Of a stretch of DNA of 7,271 nucleotides, positions 1-6,449 are shown in pieces. Source of the DNA: Peptostreptococcaceae bacterium. Lineage in GTDB: Bacteria; Bacillota; Clostridia; Peptostreptococcales; Anaerovoracaceae. Position 1 is the first letter of the stretch, and the number at the start of each line of letters is the position of its first letter. A model generated the notes under the pieces. The model saw only the letters and a program-made list of their open reading frames with translations. It was not told the origin of the DNA and did no database searches. Location: assembly GCA_016650115.1 (NCBI GenBank), contig JAENWI010000065.1:1-7271 (forward strand), written 5' to 3'. The translations under genes and the position numbers were made by a program.

Positions 1-1022
1 ATATACCTTCGAAGCAATTCTTTTAATAGAAATTCAAAACCACATTTATTTGAATACTCCATCAATTCCAATACTTGCTTATTCTTTGCTGCACTGAGAT
101 TGCTCAGATCCTTTATAGATCTAACCAACCCCATTCTTCTTGCTATTTGGAATTTCTGCTGATCTAAAAGAGATAGTGCTTCAAATTCATCAAAAATGTC
201 AATTAATTTTTCTTTATCATTTTTAAGATTACCTTTTACCGTTTCAAATAAATTAATGATATGGTCACTTATTATTTCTCCATCACAATTGTTTATCGTT
301 TTAATCAAACGTTTAATTTCCATGGCTTTTTCTATGTCTGTACATTCTGTGAAAATACCGGTATCAATATCAGATTGCAATCCGCTGTCTTCTTTTGGTA
401 CAAATGTTCTTATCCTAACAAAATCCGGGTTTATTTGATTAATAACGTCTCCTGTCTCTTTATAATTTTCTTCAGAATACTCTTTTCCTCCAACACCAGG
501 CATAAAATATACAGAAAATTGTATACCCGACTCTTTAATTCTTTTTCCTGCTTCAATTTCCTGCGCCTTTGTGTTCCCTTTGTTAATCAGTTTAAGCACA
601 ATGTCAGAACCGGATTCATATCCCGAATGTATTCTGTTTAGTCCTGCTGCAAACAGTTTTTTATATTCCTCTATTGTTATTTTAGCTAATGTATCTGCTC
701 TTCCATAGGTTGTTACCCTATTAATGCCAGGGAACTTCATCTTCAAATATAAAAGAATTTCTTCCGTCTTTTCTATGCTTAAAACAATTGAATTTGCATC
801 TTGAAGAAATGCGGAATTGCAATGATTATAATATCCTGTTTCGGCCATTATATCAATATCAATTTTAATTTCTTCAACTGTTCTGACTGAAAAAATTTCT
901 CCCTTATACAATGTGCAGAATTTGCATTTATTCCAAGTGCAGTTTCTTGTAGTCCTAATTAATATGCTTTCCGCTTCGCTAGGTGGTCTAATAGGTCCCT
1001 GCTCATAATCATCGTATTTCAT
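1..1022 (-). CDS. Radical SAM enzyme of unassigned function (3' end beyond window)
   Basis: I translated this frame by hand. It is open from the ATG at 1020-1022 down to position 1, 340 codons without a stop, so the C-terminus lies outside the window. The start is preceded by a strong AGAGGGGAG ribosome-binding site at 1031-1040. The cluster-binding cysteines are C28, C33 and C36 (NCTWNKCKFC), a CX4CX2C spacing rather than the commoner CX3CX2C. Further radical SAM signatures are FLQDAN at about 72-77, GYESGSD at 134-140 (the usual GxESGS strand and SAM contact) and FMPGVGG at 173-179, then a helical C-terminal region. The family binds a [4Fe-4S] cluster and cleaves S-adenosylmethionine to start radical chemistry in the cytoplasm. 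I recall uncharacterised clostridial proteins with a similar CPWNxCxFC motif, but I cannot assign a substrate. It lies just downstream of the tRNA terminator. The radical SAM call is firm; the function is unknown. Confidence 0.9.
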   Translation of the reverse strand, partial: MKYDDYEQGPIRPPSEAESILIRTTRNCTWNKCKFCTLYKGEIFSVRTVEEIKIDIDIMAETGYYNHCNSAFLQDANSIVLSIEKTEEILLYLKMKFPGINRVTTYGRADTLAKITIEEYKKLFAAGLNRIHSGYESGSDIVLKLINKGNTKAQEIEAGKRIKESGIQFSVYFMPGVGGKEYSEENYKETGDVINQINPDFVRIRTFVPKEDSGLQSDIDTGIFTECTDIEKAMEIKRLIKTINNCDGEIISDHIINLFETVKGNLKNDKEKLIDIFDEFEALSLLDQQKFQIARRMGLVRSIKDLSNLSAAKNKQVLELMEYSNKCGFEFLLKELLRRY

Positions 1023-1030
1023 CCCTATAT

Positions 1031-1040
1031 ACTCCCCTCT
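1031..1040 (-). promoter_or_regulatory. Ribosome-binding site of the radical SAM gene
   Basis: Read on the minus strand this is AGAGGGGAGT, eight bases before the ATG at 1022. Its purine-rich core matches the anti-Shine-Dalgarno sequence and fixes the start of the truncated gene. Confidence 0.7.
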
Positions 1041-1061
1041 GGTCGTAACGCTTATTTATAG

Positions 1062-1091
1062 AAAAAACTACCAAAAACCTGGTAGCTTTTT
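1062..1091 (-). terminator. Rho-independent terminator after tRNA-Leu
   Basis: On the minus strand the sequence folds into a perfect 6-bp stem, CTACCA (1085-1080) with TGGTAG (1073-1068), around a six-base loop. A run of six T residues follows at 1067-1062. It begins 12 nt past the encoded CCA end of the tRNA, the expected place for a tRNA terminator. The plus strand also reads stem, one C, then five T residues, so the element is formally bidirectional, but no plus-strand gene runs into it. The radical SAM gene starts 39 nt further on, so it needs its own promoter or read-through. Confidence 0.8.
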
Positions 1092-1102
1092 AAAGTTGAT
1101 TA

Positions 1103-1184
1103 TGGTGCGGCCGATGGGATTTGAACCCATACGATTGCTCACACGCCCCTCAAGCGTGCACGTCTGCCTTTCCGCCACGGCCGC
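1103..1184 (-). tRNA. tRNA-Leu, anticodon GAG, CCA encoded
   Basis: The minus strand folds into a full cloverleaf of 82 nt including CCA. The acceptor stem is GCGGCCG (1184-1178) with CGGCCGC (1113-1107), discriminator base A at 1106, then CCA at 1105-1103. The D arm has a 3-bp stem and a GG in its loop. The anticodon stem CACGC/GCGTG holds the loop TTGAGGG, with anticodon GAG at 1151-1149, which reads leucine codons CUC and CUU. The T arm is ATGGG/CCCAT around TTCAAAT. An 11-nt variable arm between the anticodon and T stems marks it as class II, though it is short, with only a 2-bp GA/UC stem closing a GCAA loop. The 5' part closely resembles the Bacillus tRNA-Leu(GAG) as I remember it. It has its own promoter and terminator. 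Confidence 0.96.
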
Positions 1185-1208
1185 ATAATGTACATGTATA
1201 ATTTTTGT

Positions 1209-1237
1209 ATATTAACACAAACGTATAACAATGTAAA
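1209..1237 (-). promoter_or_regulatory. Sigma-A-type promoter of tRNA-Leu
   Basis: On the minus strand there is a -35 element TTTACA (1237-1232), a 17-bp spacer and a -10 element TAATAT (1214-1209). The -10 is preceded by TGT, an extended -10 dinucleotide at the right distance. Transcription should begin near 1202, giving a 5' leader of about 18 nt before the mature tRNA start at 1184, for RNase P to remove. Confidence 0.75.
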
Positions 1238-1262
1238 TACAATTACGAAAATTAATCCAAAT

Positions 1263-1284
1263 TTTTTCATTAATTTTTCATTAA
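1263..1284. repeat. Tandem 11-bp AT-rich repeat after the solute-binding protein gene
   Basis: The plus strand reads TTTTTCATTAA twice in perfect tandem, immediately after the stop codon of the solute-binding protein gene. It contains the self-complementary hexamer ATTAAT but no GC-containing stem, so it does not look like an intrinsic terminator. It may simply be low-complexity AT-rich spacer. Confidence 0.5.
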
Positions 1285-1290
1285 TAAACA

Positions 1291-2919
1291 TCAATCATTA
1301 GAAGAAGTAATCTTTGGTTCTTCGTATTTATAAGACCATTTTTCTGCGCCAATATAAATATTATTAAATATAGGAATCACTTTTCCGTTAAAAGCCTTGG
1401 ATGTAATAACTCCATAAGTTTTATAAACTAAAGGATAATACGGTATTTCCTCGGATAATAATGACTTAAGTTTTTTGTAAATTTGTATTTTTTCTTCATT
1501 GTTGATTCCTGATTTTAGCTGATCCAGATATTTATCAACTGTTGGATTTTTGTAACCTACTGGATTCCCGTTATATGATTTCAACAGACTTTTTAAATCA
1601 TAATTTTCAGCCATTTTACCGCCGCCAATATAAATGTCAAATTCACCATTCAAAATCGATTTGTTATAATTTTCAAAATTCACAGCAACAATATTCGCTT
1701 CAATTTTCACTTCTGCAAGATTCTTCTTTATAGCATTTGCTGCTGCAATTCTTGATTCATCATTGTTATTAATCAAGAGATCTATAATAAATTTATTGCC
1801 ATTTATATTCTCTAAAATCCCGTCATTGTTTAAATCATTATAGCCTGCTTTTTCAAGCAGTAGTGTTGCCTCGGCTTCATCAAACTTATAGATGCTGCCA
1901 GTGTTTTTAACTCCCAAATAGCCAGGATAATAGATGCTGTCTGAAAGAACACCATTTCCATAATATGCGCTTTCAAGGATGCTTTTTGTATCGATTGACA
2001 TTGCAATTACCTGTCTGATTTTCTTATCAGATAAAGGTGCTTTATTCATGTTAAACCCAAGCCAATCCACTTCATTGGAAAGATATGACGTAATATTTGT
2101 ATTCAAATTTGCGAAATCAACATTTCGTGTAATTTTTTCAGAATATGCAATTGTTATCAAATTTGGTTCAATCAAATGTATGGTTTCCTCGTCATTTGGG
2201 ACTACTTTGAAAATCAGAGTGTTTTCTGGTTTTGAACCCGAATAGAATTCATTTGCCTTCAGAACGAGTTCTGAGTAAGGGTTATAACTCTCGACAGAAT
2301 AAGGGCCTGACCCTATCGGCAGGAATTTTTCGTTTTGAATAAGAGTTTCATTTATGTTCTTGAATTCGTTTTTAGGTATAATCGGGAAAATTAAATTTTC
2401 TAGGGACATATCATCGCTATTAATATAATTGATACTTACAGAATCCCCATTTACTGAAACAGAACGAATATTATTTAGCTGACTTGAATAAATGCCTGAT
2501 TTTGAATAGAAAGCTTTTTTATATGAATCTATAGAGAATTTGACATCATTCGCTGTGAGAGACTCTCCATTTGACCATTTTATTTCTTTTTTGATTATAA
2601 TTGTTACTGACCTCTTGTCCTTATTGAATTTATAGGATTCTGCCAGATCATTTTGAACAAGTAAGCTCTCATCCAGTTTAAACAAGCTGTTATATATGAG
2701 TTTATCAATATAATAAACATCTTTGTCTTTTGAAATGACTGGGTTTAATGTTTTAACTCTACCCATCGAAAGATATGCCTTGTTTGCTGTCTTATATATC
2801 GCTTCCGGTTCTTTTTGATAATCGAAAAAATTTGTTGCCTTTGAACAGCCTCCTGCCGACAGCACTAGTAAAGAAATCAGAATAATTGATAATAATTTAT
2901 ATAAATAATTATACTTCAT
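1291..2919 (-). CDS. Family-5 extracellular solute-binding lipoprotein (OppA/DppA-like)
   Basis: This 542-residue protein begins with a lipoprotein signal: KYNYLYK, a hydrophobic stretch at about residues 9-22, and the lipobox AGGC with C25 as the lipidated residue. Family-5 solute-binding hallmarks follow in order: LDESLLVQNDLAESY near 82-96, WSNGESLTANDVKFSID near 115-131, GSGPYSVESYNPYSELVLKA near 203-222, LGFNMNKAPLSDKKIRQVIA near 287-306, and EAEATLLLEKAGYNDLNNDG near 348-367. The length is normal for the family. Such proteins bind oligopeptides, dipeptides, nickel chelates or sugars outside the membrane and deliver them to an ABC permease. The ligand here cannot be read from sequence, although peptides are most likely. 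Its ATG lies inside the end of coaE (11-nt overlap); in-frame stops just upstream rule out an earlier start. No good Shine-Dalgarno precedes it, which suggests translational coupling to coaE. No permease or ATPase gene is in the window. Confidence 0.93.
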   Translation of the reverse strand: MKYNYLYKLLSIILISLLVLSAGGCSKATNFFDYQKEPEAIYKTANKAYLSMGRVKTLNPVISKDKDVYYIDKLIYNSLFKLDESLLVQNDLAESYKFNKDKRSVTIIIKKEIKWSNGESLTANDVKFSIDSYKKAFYSKSGIYSSQLNNIRSVSVNGDSVSINYINSDDMSLENLIFPIIPKNEFKNINETLIQNEKFLPIGSGPYSVESYNPYSELVLKANEFYSGSKPENTLIFKVVPNDEETIHLIEPNLITIAYSEKITRNVDFANLNTNITSYLSNEVDWLGFNMNKAPLSDKKIRQVIAMSIDTKSILESAYYGNGVLSDSIYYPGYLGVKNTGSIYKFDEAEATLLLEKAGYNDLNNDGILENINGNKFIIDLLINNNDESRIAAANAIKKNLAEVKIEANIVAVNFENYNKSILNGEFDIYIGGGKMAENYDLKSLLKSYNGNPVGYKNPTVDKYLDQLKSGINNEEKIQIYKKLKSLLSEEIPYYPLVYKTYGVITSKAFNGKVIPIFNNIYIGAEKWSYKYEEPKITSSND

Positions 2920-3502
2920 ACTTTTTTATCAGCTGATCAATTTTTTTATACAGCTCCTCCTTACCTAATGAATTGTCAATAACAATTGTAGCTTTAATGT
3001 TTTTTAAATGCTGTTCCATTTGGTTTGCTATTCTAGATTCAATTTTTTCATCATCCATTGAATCTCTTTTTTTTACTCTTTCAATTCTTAAATTCACTGG
3101 AGTATCAATTACCCAGGTTTCATGAACCATAGAATCAATGCCCGTTTCAAACAATAAGGGGGCATCAATAAATATTAGGTTCGAATTATCGTTTTCCAAC
3201 TCCAGAATTCTAATCTTTATTTTATCCACTATTTCTTTATGTGTTATCTCATTTAATCTAAGCAGCTTTTCTTTATCAGAAAATACTGTGTCACCTAATT
3301 TTTTTCGGTTCAGGCTGCCATCAGGATTAATCATATCTGTACCAAACTCTAATTCAATAGCTTTTGTTGCCTTCTTTTTGGGCTCAACAATTTTTCTCGC
3401 CACTTTATCCGCATCAATAACTTGAAAACCTTTTTCAGTCAAATATTCCGACACTGTTGTTTTTCCACTTCCTATGCCACCTGTTAATCCAATTATTTTC
3501 AT
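2909..3502 (-). CDS. coaE: Dephospho-CoA kinase
   Basis: This 197-residue protein has the normal length and plan of CoaE, the cytoplasmic enzyme that phosphorylates the ribose 3'-hydroxyl of dephospho-CoA with ATP, the last step of coenzyme A synthesis. The P-loop GLTGGIGSGKTT spans residues 5-16, with K14 and T15 contacting ATP. DADKVAR at 30-36 is the conserved substrate-side motif. LNEITH at 83-88, DAPLLFETG at 113-121, the RD pair near 146-147 and RIANQM at 157-162 are also typical, and VIDN at 174-177 closes the fold. An AGTAGGG ribosome-binding site lies just before the ATG. The gene follows polA after a 43-nt gap with no terminator, so the two are probably co-transcribed; polA-coaE is an order I know from other Firmicutes. 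Its end overlaps the start of the solute-binding protein gene. Confidence 0.97.
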   Translation of the reverse strand: MKIIGLTGGIGSGKTTVSEYLTEKGFQVIDADKVARKIVEPKKKATKAIELEFGTDMINPDGSLNRKKLGDTVFSDKEKLLRLNEITHKEIVDKIKIRILELENDNSNLIFIDAPLLFETGIDSMVHETWVIDTPVNLRIERVKKRDSMDDEKIESRIANQMEQHLKNIKATIVIDNSLGKEELYKKIDQLIKKYEV

Positions 3503-3545
3503 TTTATACCCTACTTTAATTTATATTTGCTTTAACATGAATTAC

Positions 3546-6236
3546 CTATTTTAAATCATACCAGTTTTTTCCGCAATTAACATCAACTGCCAGTTTAACC
3601 TTGAGGTTCATAGCAGATTCCATTGCTTCCTGTATCAAATTTTCCATTGCTTCCAGTTCATCACAATGTGCTTCTATAATCAGTTCATCATGAACCTGCA
3701 GTATTAATTTTGATTTTGTTTTACGTTTTAATAATTCGGAATATACCTTTATCATGGCTAATTTAATAATATCAGCAGCGCTTCCTTGTATTGGGCTGTT
3801 CATTGCAAGTCTTTCTCCGGATTGTCTGACCATATAATTACTTGCGTTAATTTCTTTAATGAATCTTTTTCTATTTAATATTGTTGTTACATACCCTTTT
3901 GTTTTTGCAATATCAATTAAGCCTTCCATATATGTTTTCACTTTTTCATATTTTTTAAAATACTCATCAATATATTTTTCTGCTTCTTTTCTGGAGATTT
4001 TCAATTCAGTTGCCAGTCCAAATCCGCTCATGCCATAAATGACTCCAAAATTAACAACTTTTGCATTATTTCTTTGCAAAGATGTAACTTCTTCCTCTGG
4101 TATTCCAAATACTTTGGATGCCGTTATTTTATGGATGTCATCTCCATTGTTAAAAGCCTCAATAAGTAGAGGGTCTTCAGACAAATGGGCAAGCACCCGA
4201 AGTTCAATTTGAGAATAATCGGCACCTACCAGTGAATACTCCGGTCCGGACGTTACAAACGCTTTTCTGATTCTTCTTCCATATTCCTGTTTTATTGGAA
4301 TGTTTTGAAGATTTGGCTCTGTACAGCTGATTCTTCCTGTTGCTGCCACAGTCTGCTGAAAATGCGGATGTATTTTACTATCCTTATTTATTAATGGTAA
4401 AAGTCCTTCCACATAGGTGCTTTTAAGTTTCGAAAGCATTCTGTAATCCAGAATAGGCTGAATAATATCATGTTTATTTAAAAGTTTTTCAAGAACCTCG
4501 ACCCCTGTGGAGTATCCGGTTTTTGTTTTTTTACCCGTTGTTAAACCCAGCTTTTCAAACAAAACAACCCCCAGTTGTGCCGGAGAATTAATATTAAATG
4601 TTTCTCCTGACAAGGTATATATCGTTTCTGTTAAAAGTTCAAGACGTCTTGTCAGTTCCTCCCCAGTTGTTAAAAGTTCGTGCCTGTTTGTTGCAAAACC
4701 ATTGGCCTCCATGGAAGCTAAGACTTCAACTAAAGGCAGCTCGACCTGATACAGAATCTGTTCCAGATTTTCTTCACTGATTTTTTCTTCAAGCACTTTT
4801 TTTAAATTAGACACCGCCTGACACCATTTTTTACCATAAGCAGCGAAGCTTTGGCTGGAATCATTAAACAAATCAAGTTGACCGACAGTCTTTAGAAAAT
4901 CTTCTTCGCTTTCAATTTCTTCATGAAAATATTCAAAAATTAATGTTTTGATTTCATAGTTGCTTCTTGAGGGGTCAAGAGCATATTGTGCTAAAGATGT
5001 GTCAAAACTGGTATTAAATAAAGATTCACAACCCATTTTTCTAATTTCTGTATCAACTTTAGTTAAAAGTGTATAATAGTCGTTTATTAAATGATGACCT
5101 GCAATTTTGCTTTTTCTTTCAACAATTAAAGTAAGAAATTTATTAATCAGATTTGCATCTGTTCCTTTTACATAAAAATTGCCTTTTCCATTTGTAAAGC
5201 TTATCCCCTCGATCAAAGGGGCATCCTTATGATTATTATCGGTAAAAACCTTTAATATGATTTCACTTTCGTCAATTATTTCTGCTAATTTCATAGGATT
5301 ATTTATGATGACAGTATTTATTGAATCTTTATTAAAGTTCTTTTTTTCATCAGGCGTTATTTCTGAAGCTGGGATTTTTAAACGTTTCAGAAAACTGTTA
5401 AATTCTAATTTAATATACAAATTAATTAATTCGTTGTAGTCCGGTTCTTCATTATAGAATTCTTCAAAGTTGATTTCAATGGGAACGTTTAAATGAATGG
5501 TGGCCAGCATTTTACTCATAAGTGCCAGATGAGCATTTTCTTCTATATTGGTGCGAAGCTTCTCCTTCGTAACGTCTTTAACATTAGAAATCAGATTTTC
5601 TATCGTTCCAAACTCATGAATCAGTTTCATTGCTGTTTTTTCACCTACCCCAGGCAGACCTGGTATATTATCAGACTGATCTCCCATTAAGGCTTTATAA
5701 TCAATGAATTGAGTTGGTGTAAACCCATATTTTTCAACCATTGCATCTTCATCATATATTTCAAATTCGGAAATTCCTTTTTTAGTGATCAGCACTTTTG
5801 TTTTTTTTGTTGCCAGCTGCAATTCATCCTTGTCTCCTGAGATAATAAAGGGTTCCAATCCCTTTTCTTCTGCTTCTCTTGCAATGGTTCCAATGATATC
5901 ATCGGCCTCAAACCCGTCAATTTCAAGCATTTTAATATTCATTGCCTGCAAGACCTCTTTCAGTAATGGGAGTTGCATGGCAAGTTCTGACGGCATTTTT
6001 TTCCGACCCGCCTTATATTCAGCAAATCTTTCATGCCTGAATGTAGGTGCTTTTCTATCGAAAGCTACCACAATATACCCTGATTCATAATCCGTTTTTA
6101 TTTTATTCAGCATATTAAGAAAACCGTACACTCCTTGAGTATACAGTCCATCTTTTGTAATCATAGGCCTTTGCATTGCATAATAAGCCCGATTGATTAA
6201 GCTGTTTCCATCAATAATAATTATTCTATTTTCCAT
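3546..6236 (-). CDS. polA: DNA polymerase I (5' nuclease plus polymerase; degenerate proofreading domain)
   Basis: The 896-residue protein has three regions. Residues 1-290 are the 5'-3' exonuclease (flap nuclease), with metal-binding acidic residues D9, D60, E110/D112/D113, D135/D137 and D186/D189 and the helix-hairpin-helix GLPGVGEKTA at 193-202. Residues about 305-490 correspond to the 3'-5' exonuclease fold, but the DxE catalytic pair is absent and only D386 of the usual acidic set is evident, so proofreading is probably lost, as in Bst and Taq polymerases. Residues 500-896 are the polymerase: ATGRISCTEPNLQNIP near 632-647, motif A DYSQIELR with D673, motif B with R722, K726, F730 and Y734, and motif C VHDE with H849, D850 and E851. 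It fills gaps, removes RNA primers and acts in excision repair. GGGATGG six bases before the ATG serves as ribosome-binding site. It appears to head the operon after a 36-codon ORF. Confidence 0.98.
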   Translation of the reverse strand: MENRIIIIDGNSLINRAYYAMQRPMITKDGLYTQGVYGFLNMLNKIKTDYESGYIVVAFDRKAPTFRHERFAEYKAGRKKMPSELAMQLPLLKEVLQAMNIKMLEIDGFEADDIIGTIAREAEEKGLEPFIISGDKDELQLATKKTKVLITKKGISEFEIYDEDAMVEKYGFTPTQFIDYKALMGDQSDNIPGLPGVGEKTAMKLIHEFGTIENLISNVKDVTKEKLRTNIEENAHLALMSKMLATIHLNVPIEINFEEFYNEEPDYNELINLYIKLEFNSFLKRLKIPASEITPDEKKNFNKDSINTVIINNPMKLAEIIDESEIILKVFTDNNHKDAPLIEGISFTNGKGNFYVKGTDANLINKFLTLIVERKSKIAGHHLINDYYTLLTKVDTEIRKMGCESLFNTSFDTSLAQYALDPSRSNYEIKTLIFEYFHEEIESEEDFLKTVGQLDLFNDSSQSFAAYGKKWCQAVSNLKKVLEEKISEENLEQILYQVELPLVEVLASMEANGFATNRHELLTTGEELTRRLELLTETIYTLSGETFNINSPAQLGVVLFEKLGLTTGKKTKTGYSTGVEVLEKLLNKHDIIQPILDYRMLSKLKSTYVEGLLPLINKDSKIHPHFQQTVAATGRISCTEPNLQNIPIKQEYGRRIRKAFVTSGPEYSLVGADYSQIELRVLAHLSEDPLLIEAFNNGDDIHKITASKVFGIPEEEVTSLQRNNAKVVNFGVIYGMSGFGLATELKISRKEAEKYIDEYFKKYEKVKTYMEGLIDIAKTKGYVTTILNRKRFIKEINASNYMVRQSGERLAMNSPIQGSAADIIKLAMIKVYSELLKRKTKSKLILQVHDELIIEAHCDELEAMENLIQEAMESAMNLKVKLAVDVNCGKNWYDLK

Positions 6237-6242
6237 AATTTA

Positions 6243-6249
6243 CCATCCC
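6243..6249 (-). promoter_or_regulatory. Ribosome-binding site of polA
   Basis: The minus strand reads GGGATGG, ending six bases before the polA ATG at 6236, with a further GGGGA slightly upstream. The ATG inside GGGATGG is out of frame with polA by 10 nt, so it does not extend the protein. Confidence 0.6.
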
Positions 6250-6269
6250 GTCCCCTGTAACTTATTGTT

Positions 6270-6380
6270 TCATATTGCCTGGTCCAATTCTTTTGGAGAA
6301 TCTTCAAGATTCGGCAATGGATGAATATCTAATACGTTTATTTTTTTCATCAATGCTTTCTCATAATCATTAATTGTCAT
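6270..6380 (-). CDS. Small ORF of 36 codons upstream of polA, unrecognised
   Basis: An ATG at 6378-6380 opens a 36-codon frame ending in TGA at 6270-6272, 33 nt before the polA start and on the same strand. The peptide begins MTINDYEKALMKK and ends PKELDQAI. It is soluble in character, rich in acidic and lysine residues, with no membrane segment, no signal peptide and no cysteine. AGGAAAG at 6388-6394 lies seven bases before the ATG, a reasonable ribosome-binding site. In-frame stops (TAG, TAA) lie just upstream, so the frame is not the tail of a longer gene. A likely promoter with a consensus TATAAT sits about 36 nt upstream. I do not recognise the family. It may be a real microprotein, a leader ORF tuning polA translation, or chance. 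Confidence 0.45.
   Translation of the reverse strand: MTINDYEKALMKKINVLDIHPLPNLEDSPKELDQAI
6298..6312. repeat. Perfect inverted repeat, 7-bp arms
   Basis: GAATCTT and AAGATTC flank a single central C at 6305. The one-base spacer is too short for an RNA hairpin loop, so if it matters it would be a dyad protein-binding site on DNA. It lies inside the small ORF, about 61 bp upstream of polA. It does not match the LexA box or CIRCE patterns as I know them. Chance is a real possibility. Confidence 0.35.
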
Positions 6381-6402
6381 GGCTTCTCTTTCCTGCTATG
6401 AT
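6374..6402 (+). promoter_or_regulatory. Sigma-A-type promoter of the PHP phosphoesterase gene
   Basis: A -35 element TTGTCA (6374-6379), a 17-bp spacer and a -10 element TATGAT (6397-6402) each differ from consensus at one base. The -10 is preceded by TGC, an extended -10. Transcription should start near 6409, giving a leader of about 41 nt that contains the ribosome-binding site. The -35 element overlaps the start codon of the small ORF on the other strand. Confidence 0.72.
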
Positions 6403-6409
6403 TAATTAT

Positions 6410-6423
6410 GTTATCATTATAAC
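6410..6423. repeat. Short inverted repeat over the shared transcription start region
   Basis: GTTAT and ATAAC form perfect 5-bp arms around the four-base centre CATT. The repeat covers the minus-strand -10 and sits at the predicted start points of both transcripts. It could be an operator, but arms this short and AT-rich often arise by chance. Confidence 0.25.
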
Positions 6424-6444
6424 AAATAAACAAAGGAGAAGAAA
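6416..6444 (-). promoter_or_regulatory. Probable promoter of the polA operon (extended -10)
   Basis: On the minus strand there is a perfect TATAAT (6421-6416) preceded by TGT, which makes a consensus extended -10. The -35 position at 17-bp spacing reads TTTCTT (6444-6439) and is poor, which extended -10 promoters tolerate. The start would be near 6409, about 29 nt before the small ORF and 170 nt before polA. The element lies over the leader and ribosome-binding site of the divergent PHP gene. Confidence 0.55.
6432..6440 (+). promoter_or_regulatory. Ribosome-binding site of the PHP phosphoesterase gene
   Basis: AAAGGAGAA is a near-consensus Shine-Dalgarno sequence, with the GGAG core 11 bases before the ATG at 6450. 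It supports that ATG as the start, and any later start would remove the metal-binding HSH at residues 5-7. Confidence 0.75.
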
Positions 6445-6449
6445 GACAA

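Noticed and set aside
196..641. Two overlapping plus-strand frames of 80 and 126 codons
   Set aside because: They lie opposite the radical SAM gene, whose frame carries clear family motifs and is open for 340 codons. The plus frames have no ribosome-binding site support and read as antisense shadows.
1055..1060. TATAAA on the minus strand as a -10 element for the radical SAM gene
   Set aside because: The -35 position would fall within the tRNA terminator stem and reads nothing like TTGACA, and there is no extended -10 TG. The gene may use this weak site or read-through, but the sequence does not decide it.
1062..1091. Plus-strand use of the terminator hairpin
   Set aside because: The hairpin plus five T residues would work in that direction, but no plus-strand gene or promoter precedes it, so I annotate only the minus-strand role.
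1979..2245. Plus-strand frame of 88 codons opposite the solute-binding protein gene
   Set aside because: The minus-strand gene explains the conservation, and this frame has no recognisable motif or ribosome-binding site.
3503..3545. Possible terminator or promoter between polA and coaE
   Set aside because: The 43-nt gap holds only the coaE ribosome-binding site and AT-rich sequence; no hairpin or paired -35/-10 elements are seen.
5785..6090. Plus-strand frame of 101 codons opposite polA
   Set aside because: It is antisense to the conserved 5' nuclease domain of polA and its serine- and phenylalanine-rich composition is typical of a shadow frame.
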